Part shown: positions 34,824 to 42,657 of the stretch, in pieces | Layout of the letters: each line of letters opens with the position of its first letter | Numbering within the stretch: position 1 is the first letter of the stretch | Origin: Streptomyces zagrosensis | GTDB taxonomy: Bacteria; Actinomycetota; Actinomycetes; Streptomycetales; Streptomycetaceae | Assembly: GCF_014203645.1 (NCBI RefSeq) | Contig: NZ_JACHJL010000001.1 | Coordinates: forward strand, 1-64,000 | Reading direction: 5' to 3' | DNA length: 64,000 nt | Program-made: the position numbers and the translations under genes | The notes under the pieces: generated by a model | Databases searched by the model: none | Told to the model about the DNA's origin: nothing | What the model saw: the letters and a program-made list of their open reading frames with translations, nothing else

Positions 34824-35669
34824 ATGTCCCGCCATGTCGCTATCGTCACCGATTCCACGGCCTACTTGCCACAGCAGGCGATGGAGCGGCATCACATCAC
34901 GGCGGTTCCCTTGACCGTCGTGCTCGGTGACAAGACGCTGGAAGAGGGCACCGAAATCTCCGCCCGCTCCGTCGCCCAGGCGCTGCAAAAGCGCACTCCG
35001 GTCACGACGTCCCGGCCAAGCCCCGCGGTGTTCGCCGCCGCGTACCAAAGGGCCGCCGACGCAGGCGCCCGGGGCATCATCTCGCTCCATTTGTCGGCTG
35101 AGATCTCGGGTACGTATGACGCGGCCGTGCTCGCCGCACAGGAGGCGCCCGTTCCGGTGCGCGTCATCGATACCGGCATGGTGGCCATGGCACTCGGTTT
35201 CTGCGCGCTGGCGGCTGCGGAGGCAGTGGAGTCGGGCGGCACGATGGATGAGGCGGTCGCCGCGGCCGAAAAGCGCGCGGTGGGAACATCCGCCTACTTC
35301 TACGTCGATACCCTCGACTACCTGCGTCGAGGCGGCCGTATCGGCGCAGCGCAAGCCCTGCTGGGATCGGCGCTGGCGGTCAAGCCGCTACTGCAACTCG
35401 ACGACGGCCGCATTGAATTGCGGGAGAAGGTACGTACGGCATCCAAGGCCATCGCCCGCCTTGAGGACATCGTCGTGGAGCGGTCGGGAGTGCAGGAAGT
35501 GGACATCGCTGTGCACCATCTGGCGGCGGGCGAACGGGCTGCGCAGCTCGCGGACCGGCTACGGGCGCGAGTTCCCGGCCTCGCTGAACTGCATGTCAGC
35601 GAGGTGGGCGCGGTGATCGGTGCGCATACGGGGCCCGGGCTCCTTGGCGCGGTGGTCTCGCCGCGCTGA
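34824..35669 (+). CDS. DegV family fatty-acid-binding protein
   Basis: The 281-residue product shows the DegV pattern: VAIVTDSTAYLPQQAMERHH, a TSRPSP motif near 70, LSAEISGTYDAA lining the lipid pocket, and FYVDTLDYLRRGGRI. DegV/FakB proteins bind a fatty acid and, in Firmicutes, present it to the kinase FakA; no FakA gene is seen nearby. TAGCCT seven bases before ATG 34824 and absence of a binding site indicate a leaderless mRNA. The dyad over this promoter suggests repression by an unknown regulator. Confidence 0.9.
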   Translation: MSRHVAIVTDSTAYLPQQAMERHHITAVPLTVVLGDKTLEEGTEISARSVAQALQKRTPVTTSRPSPAVFAAAYQRAADAGARGIISLHLSAEISGTYDAAVLAAQEAPVPVRVIDTGMVAMALGFCALAAAEAVESGGTMDEAVAAAEKRAVGTSAYFYVDTLDYLRRGGRIGAAQALLGSALAVKPLLQLDDGRIELREKVRTASKAIARLEDIVVERSGVQEVDIAVHHLAAGERAAQLADRLRARVPGLAELHVSEVGAVIGAHTGPGLLGAVVSPR

Positions 35670-35764
35670 GGAGCGAACGGCGAGGACGAGGGGACGGACG
35701 CTGTAGTTCAGGCTCCTGGCCGTGGGTGGATGTGCACGGCAGTGTGCTCGTGTGGGTGACGAGA

Positions 35765-35791
35765 TTTTCCACGACTTCCGGGTTATCCACG
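35765..35791 (+). promoter_or_regulatory. Two DnaA-box-like nonamers upstream of comEA
   Basis: TTTTCCACG (35765-35773) and TTATCCACG (35783-35791) occur in the same orientation 18 bp apart. The second differs from the classical box by one base. They lie within the 174-bp gap upstream of comEA. Two sites are too few for a replication origin; a regulatory or chance occurrence is possible. Confidence 0.3.
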
Positions 35792-35843
35792 GAAACTGAG
35801 GCGTCTCGGCGGGATCGCTGACGGATCTCTATCGTCGATCGAC

Positions 35844-37190
35844 ATGAGCGATCGATCACAGACAGTGAGCACGGGCCGCGTTGTGGGACCACTCGGCGCA
35901 CCGAGTACGTACGACGACGCAGCCCCGGAACGGCGCCTCGGCCTTGGGCCACGTGGGCCCGGCCGCACCACGGAAGTCGGCCGCGGCGATGGTGGCGATC
36001 GCGGTGACCGTAGTAGGCGAGGGCTGCGGAAGCCGCGAGTGGGAGTGGGGCGTGCGCGGGCGACAGGGCTGTTGCCATCGGTTGCGCAGTTGATGAGGGT
36101 GCGCGATGTGGGCCAGCCGCCCGATGCGCAGCCATCACAGGTGCAGCCGGTTGCAAGGCAGCCTGGGTCGAAGGGGCCGGCCAAGGCCAGGGGGCCGGTT
36201 AAGGCGGGGCCGCCGGTAGTCGCCGATTCACAGTGGCCTCCAGTCGGCGTATCGGCCGGTGTGGACCCGCCTGGCGTCGGCGAACCGGCTCCCTCCCCTG
36301 ACGAAGGCAGCGGCGGGCCAATCGGTGGGAGCGGTGGAGTCGTACTGGAGCCACGACCTGATGCTGTGCGTCCGGGGGAGGACGGGGCTACTGGCTATCC
36401 GGGGGCCCCGCCCCCGGGATGGCGGCTAGCCCTGGTGGAGCGGTTGCCCTTATGGCTGCAACCGCGGTGCGGTATCCAGCCGAAGGCTTTGGGGGTCATC
36501 GTTCTGGTTCTGGTGGTGGCGGTGATCTTTGCCGTGTACCACTTTTGGACTGGCCGTCCACACACGGTGAGTCCTCCGGCCCAACAGCCGCGCACGGGTG
36601 CGGTATCCGACGCGGTGGACCCAGCCGCGCGACGGCCAAGTCCCAGCGCGGGCGCGGCTCCGGCGATGGGTGCAGGGGCCGGCCGGGTCGTCGTGGTGGA
36701 CGTGACGGGCAAGGTACGCGAGCCGGGCGTGCGACGGCTGCCTGCGGGTGCCAGGGTGGCCGACGCCCTCAAGGCGGCGGGCGGGGTGGAACCGGGCGCG
36801 CGGACCAGCGAGTTGAACCGCGCCCGGGTGCTCACTGATGGCGAGCACATCGTGGTCGGCGCGCCGCCGGGCGCCGCCGGAGCTGCGGCGGGCAGCGCCC
36901 CGAACAACGGTGGCGCTGCCTCCTTCGGCGCCAGCGGACCGGGCACGCCGACAGGCGCTGGTGCAGGGTCAGCGGCCGGAAGCGCTGCCGCTCCGGGGCC
37001 CGCCATCAGCCTGAGCTCCGCTACGGTCGAGCAACTCGACACCCTCCCTGGTGTCGGCCCCGTCCTCGCCCGCCACATCCTGGACTACCGCACCCAGCAC
37101 GGCGGCTTTCGCTCCGTCGAGGAGTTGCGCGAGGTCAACGGCATCGGCGACAAGAGGTTCGCCGATCTACGCCCCCTCGTTCAGCCATGA
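35844..37190 (+). CDS. comEA: ComEA family DNA-binding protein
   Basis: A 448-residue membrane protein. A long Pro/Gly-rich N-terminus precedes one transmembrane helix (about 212-232, LGVIVLVLVVAVIFAVYHFW). Outside are an SLBB domain (about 282-337, VVVDVTGKVREPGVRRLPAG) and a C-terminal double helix-hairpin-helix (about 392-448, TVEQLDTLPGVGPVLARHIL, ELREVNGIGDKRFADLRPL) that binds double-stranded DNA. ComEA hands DNA to the ComEC channel in transformable bacteria; natural transformation is not established for streptomycetes. The stop overlaps the comEC start as ATGA. TATCGT eight bases upstream suggests a leaderless start. Confidence 0.9.
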   Translation: MSDRSQTVSTGRVVGPLGAPSTYDDAAPERRLGLGPRGPGRTTEVGRGDGGDRGDRSRRGLRKPRVGVGRARATGLLPSVAQLMRVRDVGQPPDAQPSQVQPVARQPGSKGPAKARGPVKAGPPVVADSQWPPVGVSAGVDPPGVGEPAPSPDEGSGGPIGGSGGVVLEPRPDAVRPGEDGATGYPGAPPPGWRLALVERLPLWLQPRCGIQPKALGVIVLVLVVAVIFAVYHFWTGRPHTVSPPAQQPRTGAVSDAVDPAARRPSPSAGAAPAMGAGAGRVVVVDVTGKVREPGVRRLPAGARVADALKAAGGVEPGARTSELNRARVLTDGEHIVVGAPPGAAGAAAGSAPNNGGAASFGASGPGTPTGAGAGSAAGSAAAPGPAISLSSATVEQLDTLPGVGPVLARHILDYRTQHGGFRSVEELREVNGIGDKRFADLRPLVQP

Positions 37191-40100
37191 CGCGTCACCC
37201 GCCTCGGGAACGGGGCCGACCGCTGCCCCGAAGAGGACCGACTCGCACGCCTGCGCCGGCTGACGGCACGGCCTCAACGAACCGCACAAGCCCTACGAGC
37301 CAAACGATCACCGCAGGCACCGCAGGCACCGCAGGCACCGCAGGCACCGCAGGCACCGCAGGCACCGCAGGCACCGCAGGCACCGCAGGCACCGCAGGCA
37401 CCGCGGTGGTGGTAGGTGGGGCTGCCGCCGGGGCGGTTGTTGTGCACGCTGCGGACGGCCGGGCCAGTCGTGGGAGCGCAGTCGGCACGATGGGTCAAGA
37501 GGGCGCTTCCGACTTGCGGTTGATCCCGCCTGCTCTCGCGGCATGGGCGGCGGCGGCCCTGGCGCTGGGCGCGCCACCCACGCTGATCGCGGTGTGCTGC
37601 GCGGTGGGCGTCGCTGGGGCGGTGGGCCTGCTGTGGACGGCATGGCGCAGTGGCAGGCGGCATGGCCAGGCGAGCGGGGCGGCGGCCGGGCGCCGGGGAG
37701 TGGGTCGGGGCGCGACGGCGGTTGCGACCACGCTGCTCTGTGCCGTCACGACGGCAGCCGTGGCGGGTCTGCATGCGGCCGATACCTATCGAGGGCCCGT
37801 GCCCGAGCTGGCTCGGCACCGTGCCGAAGCGGTGCTCGATCTCACGGTCACGGGCGATCCACGCCCGATCAAGCCACGGGTACAGGGTCCCGCGCCCACA
37901 CCACCAGCCATCGCCATCGATGCCGTGGCGACCCGAGTCAGCGCGCGCAGCACTGCCTCGGGTCCCGCGGTGGGTGGCTTGGGGCTCAGGGTGCAGCGCA
38001 CCCGCGCGCCGGTGCTGCTGATCGTGCAGGTCCGAGACAGCGCGCGCGGCACTGAGCCGCTCACGGCGCGGGGCCAGGACCAGGCGAGGGGTGACGGCGG
38101 CGCACGGTTTGACCATGACGCGCTGCCCGCGAAGCGTGCTGATCTGCCGGGTGCGCAGTGGCACGACCTCCTGCCATCCACGCGCCTGCGGGTGCGAGCG
38201 CGGGTGGTGCCGCCGACGAGGAACGGGGACCGGATCGCTGCCGTGCTACGAGTCGAGGGCGAGGCGCCGCCCGAGGTCATCGCCGGGCCGACCGACCTCC
38301 AGCGCACGGCAGGGCGGCTACGGGCCGGGCTGCGTACCGCATCCCAGGGGCTGAGCGCGGATGCCAAGGCGCTGCTGCCCGGCCTGGTGGTAGGCGACAC
38401 CTCGCGGGTGCCGCCCGACCTCGACGAGGCGTTTCGGGCCACCGATATGACGCACCTGCTGGCTGTATCGGGTAGCAACCTCTCGATCGTGCTGGCGTTG
38501 CTGATCGGGCCGCCGCATCTGGCGATCAGGGCAGAGCGGCGCGGGTTGGCAGCGAGGCTGGGTGCGCCGTTGCGGTTGACCGCCTTGCTCGGGGGTGTGC
38601 TGACGCTGGGATTTGTGGTGGTGTGTCGGCCCGAGCCGAGCGTGTTACGGGCCGCCGCCTGCGGGCTGATCACCTTGATCGCCATCGGTACGGGGCGCCG
38701 GCGTACGCTGCTGCCTGCGCTTGCCACCGCCGTACTGGCGTTGTTGTTGTACGACCCGTGGTTGGCCCGCAGTTATGGCTTTCTGCTCTCCGTTTTGGCC
38801 ACCGGTGCGCTGCTGACCATCGCCCCGCGGTGGAGCGCCGCGTTGCGGGCTCGCGGCGTACCGGGTCGGCTGGCCGAGGTGTTGGCCGCGGCTGCTTCGG
38901 CTCAGGCGGTGTGTGCTCCTGTGGTCGTGGTGCTGGCCGCGCGGGTGAGCTTGGTGGCGATTCCTTGCAATCTGCTGGCCGAGTTGGCCGTGGCGCCCGC
39001 GACCGTCCTGGGATTCGCTGCCCTCGTCGTGGCGCCGGCCGCGCCGCCGGTGGCCGTGTGTCTGGCCTGGTGCGCAGGGTGGCCGGTGGAGTGGCTGGCC
39101 TCGGTGGCCCGAACGGGGGCCGGGTTGCCGGGCGCGGGAGTGGACTGGCCAGGCGGCTGGGCCGGTGGGCTGCTGTTGGCCGGGCTCACGGTCGTCGGCG
39201 TACTGCTGGCCCGCCGTGCCCCACGTCACCCCTGGCTGTGTGTGGTCTGTGTGCTGCTGTTGCTCCTTGCGATCGTCCGCCCAGCACCGCTGGTACGGGT
39301 GATCACGGGGTGGCCGCCGCCTGGGTGGCGGTTGGTGGCATGCGATGTGGGGCAGGGCGACGCGTTGGTGCTCGCCGCTGGCGATGGAACGGCGGTGGTG
39401 GTGGATGCGGGCCCCGACCCGGGAGCGGTGGACCGATGTTTACGGGATCTGGAAGTGGTGCGAATTCCACTGTTGGTGTTGACCCACTTCCATGCCGACC
39501 ATGTGGCGGGGTTGCCTGGTGTGCTGCGGGGACGTGCCGTGGGTGTGATCGAGACGACGAGCCGCGCGGAGCCGCCGGGGCAGGCCGAGTTCGTCCGCAG
39601 GGTGGCGTCCAAGGCGGGCGTGGACCAGGTCGAGGCGTCGCCGGGGGAGCGGCGGCGCACCGGTGAGCTGTCCTGGGAGGTGCTGTGGCCCCCGCGGTCG
39701 TCGAGCGTACATGGGCTGCCGACTGGAGCGCCCCCGGCCACAGACGGCAGGGAAGGGCCACAGGGCGCCACGGGGCCCGGCGCCGATCCGGTCCCCGCGG
39801 ATGGCGGCCTGGGTGTCACCGGAGCGGGGGCCGTCACGGGGGCCAACGACGCCAGCGTCACGCTGCTCGTCCGCACGGCTGGGTTGAGCATGCTGTTCCT
39901 GGGGGACCTGGAACCGCCGGCACAGAGCGCACTGTTGGCGGCCTACCCCGGCCTTGGGCCTGTCGATGTGCTCAAGGTTGCGCACCACGGGTCGGCGCAC
40001 CAGGAGCACAGGTTGTTGCGCCAACTCCGCCCCCGACTGGCGTTGATCTCCTGCGGTAGGGACAACCCGTACGGCCATCCGGCACCGCGCACCCTCGCGG

Positions 40101-40288
40101 CGTTGCGCGAGTACGGGGCCCGGGTCCTGCGCACCGACACTGACGGGGCGGTGGCCATCACCGGGTCAGGTGGCGCGCCTCGGGCGTCGATCAAAGGGCG
40201 CAGGCGCGGGAGTAGAAGCTCTTGGCCTCCGAGCACGGGAGGTGCTTGTGCGTGCCCATCTGGGTCTGTGCCGTGTCGCTGTTCATGA
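37187..40288 (+). CDS. comEC: ComEC/Rec2 family DNA-uptake channel
   Basis: A polytopic membrane protein (1033 residues). After a basic N-terminus come ten Thr-Ala-Gly units (42-71) from a perfect 9-bp DNA repeat, then membrane helices, a soluble OB-like region, the Competence helical core (DMTHLLAVSGSNLSIVLAL, PWLARSYGFLLSVLATGALL), and a C-terminal metallo-beta-lactamase-like domain with CDVGQGDALVL and THFHADH (766-772). The ATG overlaps the comEA stop, fixing the start. The last ~30 residues have no family character and are encoded where the gene overlaps the convergent PstS-like gene by 98 bp, suggesting the original stop was lost at an insertion junction. Confidence 0.92.
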   Translation: MTRHPPRERGRPLPRRGPTRTPAPADGTASTNRTSPTSQTITAGTAGTAGTAGTAGTAGTAGTAGTAGTAGTAVVVGGAAAGAVVVHAADGRASRGSAVGTMGQEGASDLRLIPPALAAWAAAALALGAPPTLIAVCCAVGVAGAVGLLWTAWRSGRRHGQASGAAAGRRGVGRGATAVATTLLCAVTTAAVAGLHAADTYRGPVPELARHRAEAVLDLTVTGDPRPIKPRVQGPAPTPPAIAIDAVATRVSARSTASGPAVGGLGLRVQRTRAPVLLIVQVRDSARGTEPLTARGQDQARGDGGARFDHDALPAKRADLPGAQWHDLLPSTRLRVRARVVPPTRNGDRIAAVLRVEGEAPPEVIAGPTDLQRTAGRLRAGLRTASQGLSADAKALLPGLVVGDTSRVPPDLDEAFRATDMTHLLAVSGSNLSIVLALLIGPPHLAIRAERRGLAARLGAPLRLTALLGGVLTLGFVVVCRPEPSVLRAAACGLITLIAIGTGRRRTLLPALATAVLALLLYDPWLARSYGFLLSVLATGALLTIAPRWSAALRARGVPGRLAEVLAAAASAQAVCAPVVVVLAARVSLVAIPCNLLAELAVAPATVLGFAALVVAPAAPPVAVCLAWCAGWPVEWLASVARTGAGLPGAGVDWPGGWAGGLLLAGLTVVGVLLARRAPRHPWLCVVCVLLLLLAIVRPAPLVRVITGWPPPGWRLVACDVGQGDALVLAAGDGTAVVVDAGPDPGAVDRCLRDLEVVRIPLLVLTHFHADHVAGLPGVLRGRAVGVIETTSRAEPPGQAEFVRRVASKAGVDQVEASPGERRRTGELSWEVLWPPRSSSVHGLPTGAPPATDGREGPQGATGPGADPVPADGGLGVTGAGAVTGANDASVTLLVRTAGLSMLFLGDLEPPAQSALLAAYPGLGPVDVLKVAHHGSAHQEHRLLRQLRPRLALISCGRDNPYGHPAPRTLAALREYGARVLRTDTDGAVAITGSGGAPRASIKGRRRGSRSSWPPSTGGACACPSGSVPCRCS
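37310..37399 (+). repeat. 9-bp minisatellite, ten perfect copies, inside comEC
   Basis: ACCGCAGGC is repeated ten times without a change and is followed by a partial unit. It is in frame, encoding Thr-Ala-Gly each time, so copy-number change would lengthen or shorten the protein without a frameshift. Confidence 0.95.
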
Positions 40289-41714
40289 AGGTCAGGAACT
40301 TGGCGGTCAGGGAGCCGTCCTTGGGTTCTCCGTAGGTGTACAGACGCTCGGTTGCCCAGAAGGGGTAGCTCTGGGGCTTGTCCAGTGTGAGCACTGGCGC
40401 TTCTCCGTCCAGCCGGACGGAGACGACGTTGCGGCTGGTGCCAGCGGAGTACGTTTCGGCGTAGCCGATGGCGCCCGGCACCTTGCCGACGGTCTCCAGG
40501 GCGGACTCGGTGTCTGCGGCTTCACAGTGCTGAGGATGGGTGGAGGGCTGGTTGGCCCTGGTGGTGCAGTCGGAGAGGCCAGCGAGCTTGCCGCTCCGCA
40601 TGCCCTTCAGCACTTCCTTTTCGAAGGTGATCCGGGTCCCCGACTGGGAGTCGCGGGTGACCAGGCTGATCGGCAGGTTGCTGCCGCCTACCTGCGTCCA
40701 GTTGGTGTACTTGCCGCTGTATATGTTGCGCAGTTGGTCCGTGGTGAGGTTGTCCACGCCGTTCTCGTGGTTGGCCGTCACGCTCAGCGGGATAACGCTC
40801 ACCGGGGGGTGCTCCGTCAACTCCTCGTACAACTTGATGCCCGGTGCCCGGACGTCCGACATGGCAATGAAGGCGGGCACGGGGTCGGGCGTTTCCTGGC
40901 CGGCTCGGCTCAGGTTTTTCAGGCCATTCAGGCTTCCGTTGTCGCGTACCTCGATGTCGGCGCCCGGACACTGCTTCTGGTAGTCCTTGGCGATTGCGCG
41001 CATCGGCGGGGCGAAGGCGGTCGAGCCGTCGATGGTCAACTCACCGGAGGCGCACACGGGGTCGTTGGCTCCCTCGTTGGAGTTGCTGAGCAAGAGACCA
41101 CCGAGCAGCCCCATCAAAATGATGAAGACCCCGCCCAGGACGAGGCTCGACTTGCGCGGGCCGCGGCGCGCCGCGTTGAGTCTGATGGAGCCGCCGCTGA
41201 GAAAGCCGTCCATGGTCACCTGGTTGCCGTTGCCGGTCAGCAGGACGAGCAGCTTGAAGTGGTCCCTGCGGTTGAGCGGCACTCTGGGGAGCACCAACCG
41301 GCCGCCTTCCGGGCGGAGGCCACCGTTGCGCGTGAGTATGGTGCGCAAGGCCGAGCTGGTCTCCGTCACCTCCACCCCAACGATCGTGCGGCCGGGGAAC
41401 TCGACGGTGAGCGGTTCCTGGTAATCGTGCCGCACGATGTCCTTGCTGCCGTCGTTCTCGACACGCAGCAACGCCAGGGTCGCGTCCGTGACCTCTTGAT
41501 CGCTCCACAACACCCGGAGTTGCACGATGTCATGGGCCGCTCGTGGGTTCATGCCGATCGCGGTGTCCAACTGCACCCGGTAGCCAATGCGTTTACGCCC
41601 CGGAAGGAAACGCTCCACCGCCCAGACCACGCCCGTTGCCACCAGGCCGAGGGCCGTCAGGATCGTCCCGGTGTCAGGCAGTTCCACAGCAACCTCGCAC
41701 ACATGGTCGTACAT
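40191..41714 (-). CDS. Membrane-anchored PstS-like substrate-binding protein
   Basis: A 507-residue protein with two membrane helices: near the N-terminus (about 17-36) and at about 196-218 (SSLVLGGVFIILMGLLGGLL). Between them is a beta-rich, presumably cytoplasmic domain; after the second is a phosphate-binding-protein-like domain with DGSTAFAPPMRAIAKDY, VDNLTTDQLRNIYSGKYTNW and VTRDSQSGTRITFEKEVL, matching PstS-type architecture. No permease or ATPase genes are adjacent, so it may sense rather than import its ligand. ATG 41714 is taken; a GTG at 41684 is an alternative. It overlaps comEC by 98 bp and lies in a segment that appears inserted between comEC and holA. Confidence 0.8.
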   Translation of the reverse strand: MYDHVCEVAVELPDTGTILTALGLVATGVVWAVERFLPGRKRIGYRVQLDTAIGMNPRAAHDIVQLRVLWSDQEVTDATLALLRVENDGSKDIVRHDYQEPLTVEFPGRTIVGVEVTETSSALRTILTRNGGLRPEGGRLVLPRVPLNRRDHFKLLVLLTGNGNQVTMDGFLSGGSIRLNAARRGPRKSSLVLGGVFIILMGLLGGLLLSNSNEGANDPVCASGELTIDGSTAFAPPMRAIAKDYQKQCPGADIEVRDNGSLNGLKNLSRAGQETPDPVPAFIAMSDVRAPGIKLYEELTEHPPVSVIPLSVTANHENGVDNLTTDQLRNIYSGKYTNWTQVGGSNLPISLVTRDSQSGTRITFEKEVLKGMRSGKLAGLSDCTTRANQPSTHPQHCEAADTESALETVGKVPGAIGYAETYSAGTSRNVVSVRLDGEAPVLTLDKPQSYPFWATERLYTYGEPKDGSLTAKFLTFMNSDTAQTQMGTHKHLPCSEAKSFYSRACAL

Positions 41715-41856
41715 GGACGCGAGAAATGTACGAAGGACGTACCCACTCCGCTCCCGCTTGAGTGGGATATCGCCAGAGATTCATCCGTTGTCCTCCCAAG
41801 AGTGCCCGGCTGGTATGCGCCCGTCCCCTTGCAAAGAAGACCTGGTAAAGAAACCT

Positions 41857-41876
41857 TTCTAAAGCTATCTTTAGAA
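41857..41876. promoter_or_regulatory. Operator for the ArsR-type regulator
   Basis: TTCTAAAG (41857-41864) and CTTTAGAA (41869-41876) form a perfect 8-bp inverted repeat with a CTAT spacer, ending one base before the regulator's ATG. It is AT-rich in a GC-rich genome, as typical of ArsR-family operators, and would allow autorepression. Confidence 0.65.
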
Positions 41877-41877
41877 G

Positions 41878-42657
41878 ATGTCGGAGAATCGAGAGGAAGC
41901 AGGCCGGGAAGCAGTTCCGCCGGTTGCCTCGCCAGCGTCGGACGAACCGGCTCGCGGAATGCGGCTGACCGACCCGCGCGCACTGCGCGCCTACGCCCAC
42001 CCCACCCGAATGCGGCTGGTCGGTCTGCTCCGTACGCAGGGCCCCTGTACCGCGACTCGGGCGGCCGACCTGACCGGGGAGTCGGTCGCCAGTTGCTCGT
42101 ACCATCTGCGGATGCTTGCCAAGTACGGCCTGGTCGAAGTGGCCGCGGGCGGTCAGGGCAGGGAGAAACCGTGGCGGGCCACCGCGCGCTTTACGGAATG
42201 GCCCTCCTACTCCACGGAACCGGTCATGGCCGAGGCGACGGACGCCTTGGAACACGCCCTTGCCCAGCGGTACTTCGAGCAGCTCAGCGCCGCAGTCGAG
42301 GCGCGCCGTACGCTACCGCGCGCATGGCAGGAGGCCGAGCGGGTCAGCGACAACGTGCTGTACCTGACCGCGGAGGAACTCTCCGTCATCCAGCAGCAGA
42401 TCGGCGCATTGCTCCGCCCTTACGAGGAGCGCACTGCGCGGCCCGGGGCCCGGCCGGAGGGGGCCAGGCTCGTGCAAATCATCCAGGCGGGCTTCCCGCT
42501 GCCGCAGGGGCCGGGCACGGAAAGAGGCCCCATGGAGGAGGACTCCCCGATCGCGGACGCCGACCCGGTGGCTGGCGACGTGCCAACGCCGGCAGATGCT
42601 CCCCGAACGACTGGCATCGCTGGAACGGGCGACGCTCCGAAGGCGGAGGGCATGTGA
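41878..42657 (+). CDS. ArsR-family winged helix-turn-helix regulator
   Basis: The 259-residue product has a winged HTH at about 28-105: DPRALRAYAHPTRMRLVGLL, CTATRAADLTGESVASCSYH and LRMLAKYGLVEVA. A helical region (about 115-190) and a low-complexity tail follow. No paired-Cys metal site (ELCVC type) is visible, so the effector is more likely organic than metal. The ATG is overlapped by a perfect inverted repeat, and the stop overlaps the GTG of the efflux gene, so this is a regulator-pump operon with probable autorepression. Confidence 0.88.
   Translation: MSENREEAGREAVPPVASPASDEPARGMRLTDPRALRAYAHPTRMRLVGLLRTQGPCTATRAADLTGESVASCSYHLRMLAKYGLVEVAAGGQGREKPWRATARFTEWPSYSTEPVMAEATDALEHALAQRYFEQLSAAVEARRTLPRAWQEAERVSDNVLYLTAEELSVIQQQIGALLRPYEERTARPGARPEGARLVQIIQAGFPLPQGPGTERGPMEEDSPIADADPVAGDVPTPADAPRTTGIAGTGDAPKAEGM

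Noticed and set aside
35765-35791. Replication origin
   Set aside because: Only two DnaA-like boxes occur and no dnaA, dnaN or AT-rich unwinding region is present.
40170-42653. Long upstream extension of the DHA3 efflux frame
   Set aside because: It is antisense to the PstS-like gene and in the wrong frame for the regulator. GTG 42654 has a clear binding site and stop overlap.
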